From: Variovorax sp.
GTDB lineage: Bacteria; Pseudomonadota; Gammaproteobacteria; Burkholderiales; Burkholderiaceae_C
Length of the DNA stretch: 64,000 nt
Direction: 5' to 3'
NCBI GenBank assembly: GCA_017744285.1
Contig: JAGIBP010000015.1
Span: 1-64,000, forward strand
Shown here: in pieces, positions 9,261 to 16,313 of the stretch
How positions within the stretch are numbered: position 1 is the stretch's first letter
How the letters are laid out: every line of letters begins with the position of its first letter
Position numbers and translations under genes: made by a program
Notes under the pieces: model-generated
The model's input: only the letters and a program-made list of their open reading frames with translations
Database searches by the model: none
What the model was told of the DNA's origin: nothing

Positions 9261-9688
9261 ACCGGCGCAGCGCACTTCGCGCGCTCCTGTCCGCTCCGGC
9301 CCTGCCGATGCTCGCGGCCTGCGCGACGGGCAGCCCGGCGCCGCCGCGGCCCGAGCCCCTGCGCGTGACGGGCACCGTCGCCTACCGCGAGCGCATCGCG
9401 CTCGACCCCTCGGCCGAGATCGTGGTGCAGCTGCTCGACGTCTCGCGCATGGACGTCGCCGCCACGGTGCTGGCCGAACAGCGCATCCGCGCCGATGGCC
9501 GGCAGGTGCCCATCGGGTTCGAGCTCGAGGTCGACCCGTCGCGTGTCGATCCGCGCATGCGCTACACCGTCTCGGCGCGCATCCTGCAGGACGGGCGGCT
9601 GCTGTTCGTCACCGACCGCGCCTACCCGGTGCTTACCTACCGGGAGGGCAACACCGCGAGCCTGATGCTCACGCGCGTCGAGCGCTGA
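9257..9688 (+). CDS. YbaY-family lipoprotein
   Basis: A 143-residue lipoprotein: twin-Arg-containing n-region, hydrophobic core, lipobox MLAAC with Cys22, then a single beta-sandwich domain of the YbaY/YscW type (PF09619): VTGTVAYRERIALDP, a central VVQLLDVSRMD and VSARILQDGRLLFVTDRAY. YbaY-like proteins sit at the outer membrane and their job is poorly known; YscW is a secretin pilotin with the same fold. The ATG overlaps the stop of the upstream synthetase by 4 bases (ATGA), so it is translated by coupling, although the functional link is not obvious. Confidence 0.82.
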   Translation: MNRRSALRALLSAPALPMLAACATGSPAPPRPEPLRVTGTVAYRERIALDPSAEIVVQLLDVSRMDVAATVLAEQRIRADGRQVPIGFELEVDPSRVDPRMRYTVSARILQDGRLLFVTDRAYPVLTYREGNTASLMLTRVER

Positions 9689-9700
9689 ACCCAGGCGCGC

Positions 9701-10102
9701 TCACAGCCAGTTGCCCTCCGACGGCATCTGGATGCGCGTCTCCGGCGTGCCGCCGTCGATGGTCGCGCTGATCAGGAAGCTCAGGATCGAGATGAAGATG
9801 CTCGCGAACAGGGCCGTCCAGAAGCCGGACACCTTGAAGCCGCGCACCAGCGCCGAGACCAGCAGCAGCACCAGCGCGTTGATCACCAGCAGGAAGAGCC
9901 CGAAGGTCAGCACCGTCAGCGGCAGGGTGAGGACGATCAGGAGCGGCCGCACGATGGCGTTGGCAAAGCCCAGCAGCAGCGCCGCGATGATGACCGAGCC
10001 CGCGCCTTCGAAACGGATGCCCTTGAAGAGATAGCTCGCCACCCACAGAGAGAGGGCGGTGATGGCCCAGGTGATGAGGAACGGGCCCAGGTAGTTCAGC
10101 AT
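9701..10102 (-). CDS. PF04020-type four-helix membrane protein (annotated as phage holin family)
   Basis: A 133-residue inner-membrane protein with four hydrophobic segments (about residues 5-25, 32-50, 53-82 and 93-113) and conserved FKGIRFEG and ANAIVRPLLIVLTLPLTVLT. This matches the PF04020 family, often labelled 'phage holin family protein' or Mycobacterial 4TM. There is no phage gene around, so the holin label should not be taken literally. The C-terminal ETRIQMPSEGNWL is polar and cytosolic or periplasmic. It stands alone between a lipoprotein gene (convergent) and a MerR gene (divergent). A GCCGAT-CAT-ATCGGC dyad at 10134-10148 lies in its upstream region. Confidence 0.85.
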   Translation of the reverse strand: MLNYLGPFLITWAITALSLWVASYLFKGIRFEGAGSVIIAALLLGFANAIVRPLLIVLTLPLTVLTFGLFLLVINALVLLLVSALVRGFKVSGFWTALFASIFISILSFLISATIDGGTPETRIQMPSEGNWL

Positions 10103-10183
10103 GGCGGGTCTTCTTCGGCGTTGGGAATGACCGGCCGATCATATCGGCGCGGCCGCGCCTGCGGACCGTCCCTCGCGTCAACA

Positions 10184-10213
10184 TGTACGTGAACGTACAC
10201 GTTCTGGTAGAAT
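10184..10213 (+). promoter_or_regulatory. Overlapping dyads and -10 box upstream of the MerR gene
   Basis: TGTACGT-GA-ACGTACA (10184-10199) is a perfect 7-bp inverted repeat, and GAACGT-AC-ACGTTC (10191-10204) overlaps it. A -10-like TAGAAT follows at 10208-10213. MerR proteins bind dyads inside elongated promoters, so this is a good candidate autoregulatory operator. The -10 places the transcription start at about base 10220, the A of the MerR start codon, suggesting a leaderless mRNA; no Shine-Dalgarno is seen there. A clear -35 is not visible. Confidence 0.55.
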
Positions 10214-10219
10214 CGGGCC

Positions 10220-10726
10220 ATGACCGATGCCAAGGGTTCCATCACCGTCCGCGAAGCCGCCGCCCGGCTCGGGGTGACGCCGCGCACGCTCAAGTACTAC
10301 GAGGAGCTCGGCCTGGTCGTTCCCGCGCGCAGCGAGGGCCGCTACCGGCTGTACGAGCCGGCCGACCTCGACAAGCTCGCGCGCGTGCTGCGCATGCGTT
10401 CGCTGGGCTTCTCGCTCACGGTGATCACCGCCATGCTGCAGCAGCCTTTCGAGGCGCCCGCGGACGGCGGCCGGCCGCGGCTTTCGGCCGCCTCGCTCAA
10501 GACCTTGAAGGCCACGCTCGCGGCCCAGCTCGAAACGCTCGACAGCCGCGTGGCGCAGGTGCGCCGCGAACTCAAGGAAGCCGCCGCCCTGCAGGCGCAG
10601 CTGCGCCGTGACATCCACTACGTGGAACGCCGGCTCAACGGCGAGTCGGTCGAGGCGATCCTCGAAGAGCGCAAGCGCGAGGCGCCGGAACGCCGGGCCG
10701 CGCTGCGCAAGTCCCAGCCCTCATGA
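10220..10726 (+). CDS. MerR-family transcriptional regulator
   Basis: A 168-residue regulator: N-terminal MerR winged helix (ITVREAAARLGVTPRTLKYYEELGL begins at about residue 8), wing RYRLYEPADLDKLARVLRMRSLGFSLTVI, then a long antiparallel dimerisation coiled coil (about residues 90-150) and a basic tail. No cysteine cluster for metal sensing is present, so an organic ligand or protein partner is more likely. It ends 55 bases before an MFS exporter gene on the same strand, the usual target for such a pair. The start at 10220 has no ribosome binding site, matching the leaderless promoter layout. Confidence 0.9.
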   Translation: MTDAKGSITVREAAARLGVTPRTLKYYEELGLVVPARSEGRYRLYEPADLDKLARVLRMRSLGFSLTVITAMLQQPFEAPADGGRPRLSAASLKTLKATLAAQLETLDSRVAQVRRELKEAAALQAQLRRDIHYVERRLNGESVEAILEERKREAPERRAALRKSQPS

Positions 10727-10781
10727 ACCGCCGGGCCGTTCCCGAGGCGGATCCCGAAGCGCCGCGGCGCCAGGGTGTCCG

Positions 10782-12332
10782 ATGAGCACGCTGCTGTCCG
10801 CCGTGCCGCGGCGCGGCATCGCCGCCGCCGCACTGACGCCGTGGGTCATCGGCGCCATCACGGGTATCGACTACTTCGACAACGCGCTGTTCGCCTTCTT
10901 CGCGAGCTACATCGCGGGCGGGATCAGCGCCTCGGCCGACGAGCTGGTGTGGGCCTCCAGCGCCTACGCGCTCGGGGCGGTGCTCGGCATCCTGCAGCAG
11001 CACGCGTGGGTGGAGCGCTTCGGCTACCGGCGCTATCTCGCGATCTGCATGTTCGCCTTCGCGGCGAGCGGCGTCTGCGCGGCGCTCAGCGACAGCGCCA
11101 GCCAGCTCATGCTGGCGCGCGGCGTGCAGGGCTACTTCGTCGGGCCGATGCTCGGCGCCTGCCGCATCCTGATCCAGATCGGCATCCCGGCGCAGCGGCG
11201 CGCCTGGACGCTGCGCATCTTCATGGTGTTCATCGTCTTCTGCGGCGCGCTCGCGCCGATCGCCGGCGCCTTCCTGGTCACGCACTTCGAATGGCGCTGG
11301 CTCTTCTTCTGCACCGTGCCGGCCGCCTCGCTCGCCGGCGCGCTGGCGCTGTGGACGCTGCCCGACATCGGCGACGTGGCCCCGCACGAGCGCACCGAGC
11401 CGCACTACCTCGCCTACATCGTCTTCGCCTTCGCGCAGGCGGCGCTGCAGGTGGTGCTGACGCGCGCGCACTTCGAGCTTTTCTCGGGCTCGCCCACGCT
11501 CATCGGACTCGCCGTCGCGGGCTTCGCGGGGCTCGGCTGGTTCGTCCATCACCAGTGGCAGCATCCCGCGCCGCTGGTGCGGCTGCAGGGGATCAAGGAG
11601 TCGTCCTTCCAGGTCGGGCTGGTGCTGTATGTCACCTACTACTACCTGTCGACCGGCCTGAGCTACCTGCTGCCGCACATGATGGAGGGCGGCCTGGGCT
11701 TCACGGTGGGCGACTCGGGCTACTTCACGGGCGTGATGGCGCTCGCCGGCGGGCTGATGATGTTCGTCTACATGAAGTATTCGTCCCGCGTCACCCGCAA
11801 GCGCTGGCTGGTGGTGCCGGGCTTCCTCATCGCGGCCGTGGCGGCCGGATGGCTGGCGCGCATGACGCCGCAGGCCGGGCGCGCGCAGCTGGTGGGGCCG
11901 CTGCTGCTGCGCGGGCTGATGCTGCTGTGCGTCATGCTGCCGGTGGCCGGCGTCACCTTCCGCTCCTTCAAGGGCGAGGACTTCGCGCACAGCTACCGGC
12001 TGAAGAACCTGCTGCGGCAGCTCGCGATCTCGTTCGCCACCGCCAGCGTCATCGCGCTGCAGCAGCACCGCACCGCGCTGCACGCGACGCGGCTCGCCGA
12101 ATCGGCCAATCCGGCCAACGCGACGTTCGTGCAGTCGCTCGACATGCTGGCGCGCGGCTTCGAGTCGGCCGGCCATGCGGCCGGCGAGGCGCATGCGATG
12201 GCGCTGGCGGCGCTGTCGCGCACGCTCGAACAGCAGGCCACCTTCATGGCCTCGCTCGACGGTTTCCAGGTGATGGCGGTGATCGCCCTCGCCGCCGCGG
12301 TGTTCGCGGCCTCGCGCAAGGTGCTCGACTGA
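10782..12332 (+). CDS. MFS multidrug-type exporter (EmrB/DHA2-like)
   Basis: A 516-residue inner-membrane transporter with about 14 hydrophobic segments and an MFS motif A-like loop (QQHAWVERFGYRRYL, about residues 68-82). The late loop near residues 430-470, with a string of polar residues before the last membrane helix, matches the EmrB/DHA2 drug:proton antiporter group. It probably exports a toxic compound sensed by the MerR protein encoded 55 bases upstream. The ATG at 10782 gives the family N-terminus; an upstream in-frame extension is not family-like. The substrate is unknown. Confidence 0.87.
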   Translation: MSTLLSAVPRRGIAAAALTPWVIGAITGIDYFDNALFAFFASYIAGGISASADELVWASSAYALGAVLGILQQHAWVERFGYRRYLAICMFAFAASGVCAALSDSASQLMLARGVQGYFVGPMLGACRILIQIGIPAQRRAWTLRIFMVFIVFCGALAPIAGAFLVTHFEWRWLFFCTVPAASLAGALALWTLPDIGDVAPHERTEPHYLAYIVFAFAQAALQVVLTRAHFELFSGSPTLIGLAVAGFAGLGWFVHHQWQHPAPLVRLQGIKESSFQVGLVLYVTYYYLSTGLSYLLPHMMEGGLGFTVGDSGYFTGVMALAGGLMMFVYMKYSSRVTRKRWLVVPGFLIAAVAAGWLARMTPQAGRAQLVGPLLLRGLMLLCVMLPVAGVTFRSFKGEDFAHSYRLKNLLRQLAISFATASVIALQQHRTALHATRLAESANPANATFVQSLDMLARGFESAGHAAGEAHAMALAALSRTLEQQATFMASLDGFQVMAVIALAAAVFAASRKVLD

Positions 12333-12356
12333 ATCGAGCCGCGGCGCCGGCTGGCG

Positions 12357-12638
12357 CTACACCGGCACGCGCAGGTTCGACAGCTTCAGCAGCAGCTCTT
12401 CGGCCACCTCGTGCGCGCGGTGCGCCATCACGGCCACCGGGTAGCTGCCGAGCCGGGTGCGCTCGTAGGTGATGGTCGCGAAGCGGAACTCGTTGCCCAG
12501 GGCGGCCGCCGCGTCGTGCAGGCAGTGGGCGATCGACTGCAGGCCCTCGCGGGCGTAGCGCCGCGTTCCGTCGCCGATCCCCACGTAGGCGATGAAGTTC
12601 TTTTCTCCGTGCTTGGTGATCTCGACTTCGGGTTGCAT
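12357..12638 (-). CDS. Conserved-looking small hypothetical protein (93 aa)
   Basis: A 93-residue soluble protein, MQPEVEITKHGEKNFIAYVG at the N-terminus, with alternating beta-strand and helix character, no signal peptide and no membrane segment. Codon use is that of a real gene in this GC-rich genome. I do not recognise a family. It is convergent with the MFS exporter (24 bases between stops), and no clear ribosome binding site is seen. It stands at the edge of a run of unrecognised genes reaching to 16.3 kb. Confidence 0.6.
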   Translation of the reverse strand: MQPEVEITKHGEKNFIAYVGIGDGTRRYAREGLQSIAHCLHDAAAALGNEFRFATITYERTRLGSYPVAVMAHRAHEVAEELLLKLSNLRVPV

Positions 12639-12800
12639 CTCACGTCCAGGGTGCTTCTTCTCGGGAGGGTCCCGCCAGGCGGAACTCTCGAAGATACAAA
12701 GAGACGCCGGATCGCGCCATCCCTGAAAACGGTGAGCCGGCGCTGAAGATTCTTCGGCGCGCCCCCTGTTCTGCGGCCGCGTTCGTGCCGATAGAACGGA

Positions 12801-13442
12801 GTGACCACGACCGCCGCCAGCGACGCGAGCTACCGGATCCTCATGCGCGAAGGGTGCAGGGTCGTCTACGGACACATGCCGCTGCCGGAATTCCTGGCGC
12901 TGCTGCGCCAGGCGAGCGACCACGAGGTGCTGCACGCCGGCACGGCCCGCGTCCTGGACGCCACGGCCGTGATCGGGCCGCCGGCCGCGCTCGCACGCCT
13001 GCGCCGGCAGGAAACGCCGGCTGCCGTCGACCGCATGCGTGCACGGCTCGGCCGCGCCGCGTTGCGGCTCGATCCGCAGGCCTTGCGCTGGCTGGCTGCC
13101 GGCGAGCAGGGTCCCGCCAGCCTTGCCCTTTTCGTGCTGCTGACCGGGGTGCGGCCCCGCCACTACCGGGGCGCGGTGCGCGCCGACCTGCCGCGCGACG
13201 CCAATGCCTTCCGGCGGTGTCGGCTTCTCCTGGAACAGGTGCCTTCGCTCACCCAGGCGCTCGGCGTGCTCGCCCAGCGGGTGTACGAGCCGGGGGTGGC
13301 CGAATGGGCGGCCATCGCACAGGCCTGGGACGACATCTGCGCCCACATGGACTACGAGGCGCCGGATTGGCGCCAGGGCCCGGTCAAGGCGCCCGGCGTC
13401 GCCGCGGTGCTGGCGTGCTTTCGCGAGCTGGAAGCCGCCTGA
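12801..13442 (+). CDS. Hypothetical protein, 213 aa
   Basis: A 213-residue, mostly helical, soluble protein rich in Ala, Leu and Arg, starting at GTG with a weak ACGGA upstream. No signal peptide, membrane helix or recognisable catalytic motif. Segments such as REGCRVVYGHMPLPEFLALL at the start and AQAWDDICAHMDYEAPDW near the end look conserved rather than random. It is convergent with the next hypothetical gene, with 12 bases between stops. The family is not recognised and I propose no function. Confidence 0.6.
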   Translation: MTTTAASDASYRILMREGCRVVYGHMPLPEFLALLRQASDHEVLHAGTARVLDATAVIGPPAALARLRRQETPAAVDRMRARLGRAALRLDPQALRWLAAGEQGPASLALFVLLTGVRPRHYRGAVRADLPRDANAFRRCRLLLEQVPSLTQALGVLAQRVYEPGVAEWAAIAQAWDDICAHMDYEAPDWRQGPVKAPGVAAVLACFRELEAA

Positions 13443-13454
13443 GGCGGCGCGCCC

Positions 13455-14075
13455 TCAGCCGCCCGCAGGGCCGCCGCCATCCCGCGGCCGGCGGCGCCGT
13501 GCCAGGAAGCCGCGCAGCCATTCATTCGTCCGCGGCGCGCGGCCGCGGGGGCCGGCGTGCGCGAGGCGGTTGGCGAAAAGAATCCACTCTTCCTCCAGCG
13601 CGGCCTTGACCCTGGCCAGGTTCCGCTGGTTGTAGCGCCAGGTCGCCGACACCACGAACTGCTGCGCGCGGTCGGCCTCCGGATGCGGCGCGAGAAGGAT
13701 GTTCTCCGCGCCGATGCGCTGCAGCATCGCCGAGCGCGCGGCTGCCAGCCGCATGCCGCCCACGTAGCCGATGCTCAGGCCCTCGGTGTCCCGGTTGAGC
13801 AGGTAGCTGATCGTCGTCACGTCGGCGAAATGCTCGGCCACGTGCGCCGTCACCGCCAGCAGCGATACGCGCCCGAAGTTGAGGCTGTGCAGCCGGCGCG
13901 CCTCGTCGCTGGCCGTGGGGCTGTAGTGCTCCAGGTGAATGCCGCTGCCGTCGGCGCTCAGCGGCGCCGGGTCGACCGTCGCCGCGTGAAGGCCGTCGAG
14001 GTACACGCCGATCGGCTCGCCCGGCACGCAGGGGCCGCCGTCCCGGCCTGCGAAGCGCAGCTCCTTGATATCCAT
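13455..14075 (-). CDS. Hypothetical protein, 206 aa
   Basis: A 206-residue soluble protein with no signal peptide or membrane segment. The first half looks beta-rich (MDIKELRFAGRDGGPC, then GEPIGVYLDGLHAATV). The second half is helical (VSLLAVTAHVAEHFADV and NQRNLARVKAALEEEWILF), ending in a basic, glycine-rich tail. A family is not recognised. It is divergent from the CynX-type transporter gene, with a perfect CCGGCCT/AGGCCGG hairpin in the gap, and convergent with another unknown gene. Confidence 0.6.
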   Translation of the reverse strand: MDIKELRFAGRDGGPCVPGEPIGVYLDGLHAATVDPAPLSADGSGIHLEHYSPTASDEARRLHSLNFGRVSLLAVTAHVAEHFADVTTISYLLNRDTEGLSIGYVGGMRLAAARSAMLQRIGAENILLAPHPEADRAQQFVVSATWRYNQRNLARVKAALEEEWILFANRLAHAGPRGRAPRTNEWLRGFLARRRRPRDGGGPAGG

Positions 14076-14110
14076 AGATCACCACGCTGCCGTGGTTCCC
14101 TGTTGTTGGT

Positions 14111-14130
14111 CCGGCCTATTCTGAGGCCGG
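14111..14130. promoter_or_regulatory. Short perfect inverted repeat in a divergent gap
   Basis: CCGGCCT and AGGCCGG flank the AT-rich loop ATTCTG between the divergent 206-aa gene and the CynX-type transporter gene. It could be an operator or a 5'-leader hairpin. There is no T-tract, so a terminator is unlikely. GC-rich genomes make short GC stems common by chance, so confidence is low. Confidence 0.3.
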
Positions 14131-14271
14131 CGTGCGGATTTCAATGCGTCGAAAAGAACGGTATTTTCCTGCCTGCCCGCGCGGCTACTGCGCCAGGCGT
14201 CCGCGCCCTGCGGGCGGCCCGGCTACAGTCGCTGGCTCGCGCCGCGGCGCCAAGCACAACAATCCAGATCC

Positions 14272-15549
14272 ATGCACTCCCCAGCCCGGTCGTCCGCTTC
14301 GCGCGCGGACGACCTTCGCCGCGACGCCGCCGCGGCGTCCGCACCGACCCGCGCCGGCCAGGTGCTGCTCGGCCTCAGCGTCGTCCTGATTGCCTTCAAC
14401 CTGCGTCCGGTGTTCGGCAGTCTCTCGGTCCTGCTGCCCGAAGTCATGAGGGACACCGGGCTCGGCGCTTCCGGCGCCAGTCTGCTGACCACGCTCCCGC
14501 TGCTGTGCCTGGGCATCTTCGCCGTGCCCGCCCCCGCGCTGGCGCGCCGGTTCGGCGCCGAACGCACCCTGCTCGGCGCGCTGCTGTTCATCTGCATCGG
14601 CACGCTGCTGCGCGGTACCGGCAGCCTGCCGGTGCTGTTCGTTTCGTCGGCGCTCGCGGGTGCCTGCATCGCGGTCGGCAACGTGCTGCTGCCCGGCCTC
14701 GTGAAGCGCGACTTCCCGAGCCGCGCGGCCATGATGACCGGCATGTACACGCTGGCCGTGTGCGCCGGCGCATCGAGCGCCGCCGCGTTCACCGTGCCGC
14801 TGGAGCAGCGTGTCTTCGGCGGCTCGTGGACCGCCGCGCTCGCCTTCTGGGCGCTGCCCGCCGGCGTCGTCCTGCTGCTGTGGGCGCCGTTCGCGATCGC
14901 CGCGGGGCCTCGCGCGGCCGCGCCCAGCGCCCATGTGGGCAGCCTCTGGCGCGACCGGCTGGCGTGGCAGGTCACCGGCTTCATGGGCCTGCAGTCATCG
15001 CTGGCCTACATCGTGATGGGATGGCTGTCGCCGATGCTGCGCGAGCGCGGACTCGACAGCGCCACGGCCGGCTACGTGCTGGGCATCTCCATCCTCGTGC
15101 AGCTGGGCACCTGCCTGGTCACGCCCTCGGTCGCCGCGCGCTGCCGCGACCAGCGCGGCCTGGCGCTGGGCCTGACCGTGATCATCATCGGCGCGCTGCT
15201 GGCCCTGCTCTTCGCGCCGCTGGGCGGCGTCTGGGTCTGGGCCGTGCTGCTCGGCCTGGGGCAGGGCGGCTCCTTCGCGCTGGCGCTCGCACTGATCGTC
15301 ATGCGCTCGCCCGATGCCGGCGTCACCGGCCAGCTCTCCGCGATGGCGCAGGGCTGCGGCTACATCGTCGCCGCGGCCGGACTGCTGCTCGCGGGGCTGC
15401 TGCGCAGCTGGACCGGCGGCTTCGAAACTTCAGCCGTCCTCATGGCGCTCGTCGCGCTCGGCATGGCGTGGAGCGGATGGGGCGCGGGGCGGCGGCTGAC
15501 GGTGCTGCAGCCGCCGCGGGGCGTCAGTCCAGCCCGAACCGGGCCCTGA
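14272..15549 (+). CDS. MFS transporter, CynX/NimT (cyanate permease-like) family
   Basis: A 425-residue inner-membrane protein with 12 hydrophobic segments. The N-terminal part reads LSVVLIAFNLRPVFGSLSVL followed by LLPEVMRDTGLGASGASLL, the signature of the CynX/NimT branch, which includes cyanate and 2-nitroimidazole transporters. A cytosolic N-terminal tail of about 30 residues precedes the first helix. No cyanase gene is nearby, so the substrate is open. Its last 26 bases overlap the end of the next gene on the other strand. Confidence 0.88.
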   Translation: MHSPARSSASRADDLRRDAAAASAPTRAGQVLLGLSVVLIAFNLRPVFGSLSVLLPEVMRDTGLGASGASLLTTLPLLCLGIFAVPAPALARRFGAERTLLGALLFICIGTLLRGTGSLPVLFVSSALAGACIAVGNVLLPGLVKRDFPSRAAMMTGMYTLAVCAGASSAAAFTVPLEQRVFGGSWTAALAFWALPAGVVLLLWAPFAIAAGPRAAAPSAHVGSLWRDRLAWQVTGFMGLQSSLAYIVMGWLSPMLRERGLDSATAGYVLGISILVQLGTCLVTPSVAARCRDQRGLALGLTVIIIGALLALLFAPLGGVWVWAVLLGLGQGGSFALALALIVMRSPDAGVTGQLSAMAQGCGYIVAAAGLLLAGLLRSWTGGFETSAVLMALVALGMAWSGWGAGRRLTVLQPPRGVSPARTGP

Positions 15550-15892
15550 ACGCCGCGCAGAACTCCCTGCTGCCGCCGATCGACAGGGTCAGCGTGTGCC
15601 GCGGCACGCCGGGCGCTCCGGCGTGCACCTGCAGCGCGCCCGCGCCTTCGTCGAACGCGATGTGCTCGGGCGTCGCGACTTCCCGCAGGCCCTGCAGGTC
15701 GTAGTCCCACTCGCCGCCTTCTTCCATCGCGCCACGGCGCCCGGCGAAGGCCGCGTGCGCCCAGCCGAGCACCTGCGCCACCTCGGCATGCAGCGCGGCC
15801 AGCTGCGCCGGTCCGACGCTGGCCATGGCGTCGAACACGCCGGTGTCTTCGGTGTCTTCGCTGTAGTCGAAATCGAGATAGAGGAGGGTCAT
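15524..15892 (-). CDS. Hypothetical acidic protein, 122 aa
   Basis: A 122-residue acidic soluble protein, MTLLYLDFDYSEDTEDTGVF at the start, ending in LSIGGSREFCAAFRARFGLD. It shows alternating beta and helical character typical of a compact alpha/beta fold. No signal peptide and no family that I recognise. Chosen start is the ATG just before the divergent 127-aa gene; the 30-base gap between the two start codons suggests a shared promoter region. Its 3' end overlaps the MFS gene by 26 bases on the opposite strand. Confidence 0.62.
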   Translation of the reverse strand: MTLLYLDFDYSEDTEDTGVFDAMASVGPAQLAALHAEVAQVLGWAHAAFAGRRGAMEEGGEWDYDLQGLREVATPEHIAFDEGAGALQVHAGAPGVPRHTLTLSIGGSREFCAAFRARFGLD

Positions 15893-15922
15893 GCCCGAGA
15901 ATGGTAGAGGCTGGCCCCCGCG

Positions 15923-16306
15923 ATGAATCTCGATCCTTTCGCCCGTGTCGACGACGTGCCGTTCTCCGCCTCGCCGGACGATGTGCTGCGGCTGCGCGGA
16001 ACGCCCTGGCGCACGGGCCGCAACGGCATCGGGCTGAACGAACTCGACTACGGATCGGTGGTCTTCCGCTTCCAGGACGGCGGCCGGCTCGAAGAGGTGA
16101 CGATGCCGGCGCCCCTCGTCATCGTCGGCAGGCGGTCGATCGCCTTCGAGGCGCTGGCCTCCTTCCTGCGCGCCGCCGATGCGGGGTGCTTCGAGCGGGC
16201 GCGCTTCCTCGTCTCGCCGCGGTTCGGCATCGCGTTCGATCCCGGCGAGCCCTACTGGGTCACGGCGCTCGCGGCCCACTGCCTGGACGCGTGGCGCCGC
16301 CTCTAG
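15923..16306 (+). CDS. Hypothetical protein, 127 aa
   Basis: A 127-residue soluble protein starting MNLDPFARVDDVPFSASPDD. The text resembles small bacterial proteins that occur beside toxins or as stand-alone housekeeping folds: a beta-rich first half (IGLNELDYGSVVFRF) and an Asp/Trp-containing C-terminus (DPGEPYWVTALAAHCLDAW). I do not recognise the family. It is divergent from the 122-aa hypothetical gene and convergent with the outer-membrane factor gene, with 7 bases between the stops. Confidence 0.6.
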   Translation: MNLDPFARVDDVPFSASPDDVLRLRGTPWRTGRNGIGLNELDYGSVVFRFQDGGRLEEVTMPAPLVIVGRRSIAFEALASFLRAADAGCFERARFLVSPRFGIAFDPGEPYWVTALAAHCLDAWRRL

Positions 16307-16313
16307 CGCGCGC

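Noticed and set aside
9701-10102. 'Phage holin' call for the four-helix membrane gene as a sign of prophage
   Set aside because: The family name is historic. No capsid, integrase, lysozyme or terminase gene is near.
13440-13457. TGAGG...CCTCA-type symmetry between convergent genes (also near 43860 and 58270)
   Set aside because: It arises simply because TGA and TCA stop codons face each other; no stem plus T-tract.
14132-14389. 85-codon plus frame starting MRISMRRKERYF before the CynX-like gene
   Set aside because: It runs out of frame into the transporter gene and becomes Arg/Pro-rich shadow sequence; no ribosome binding site.
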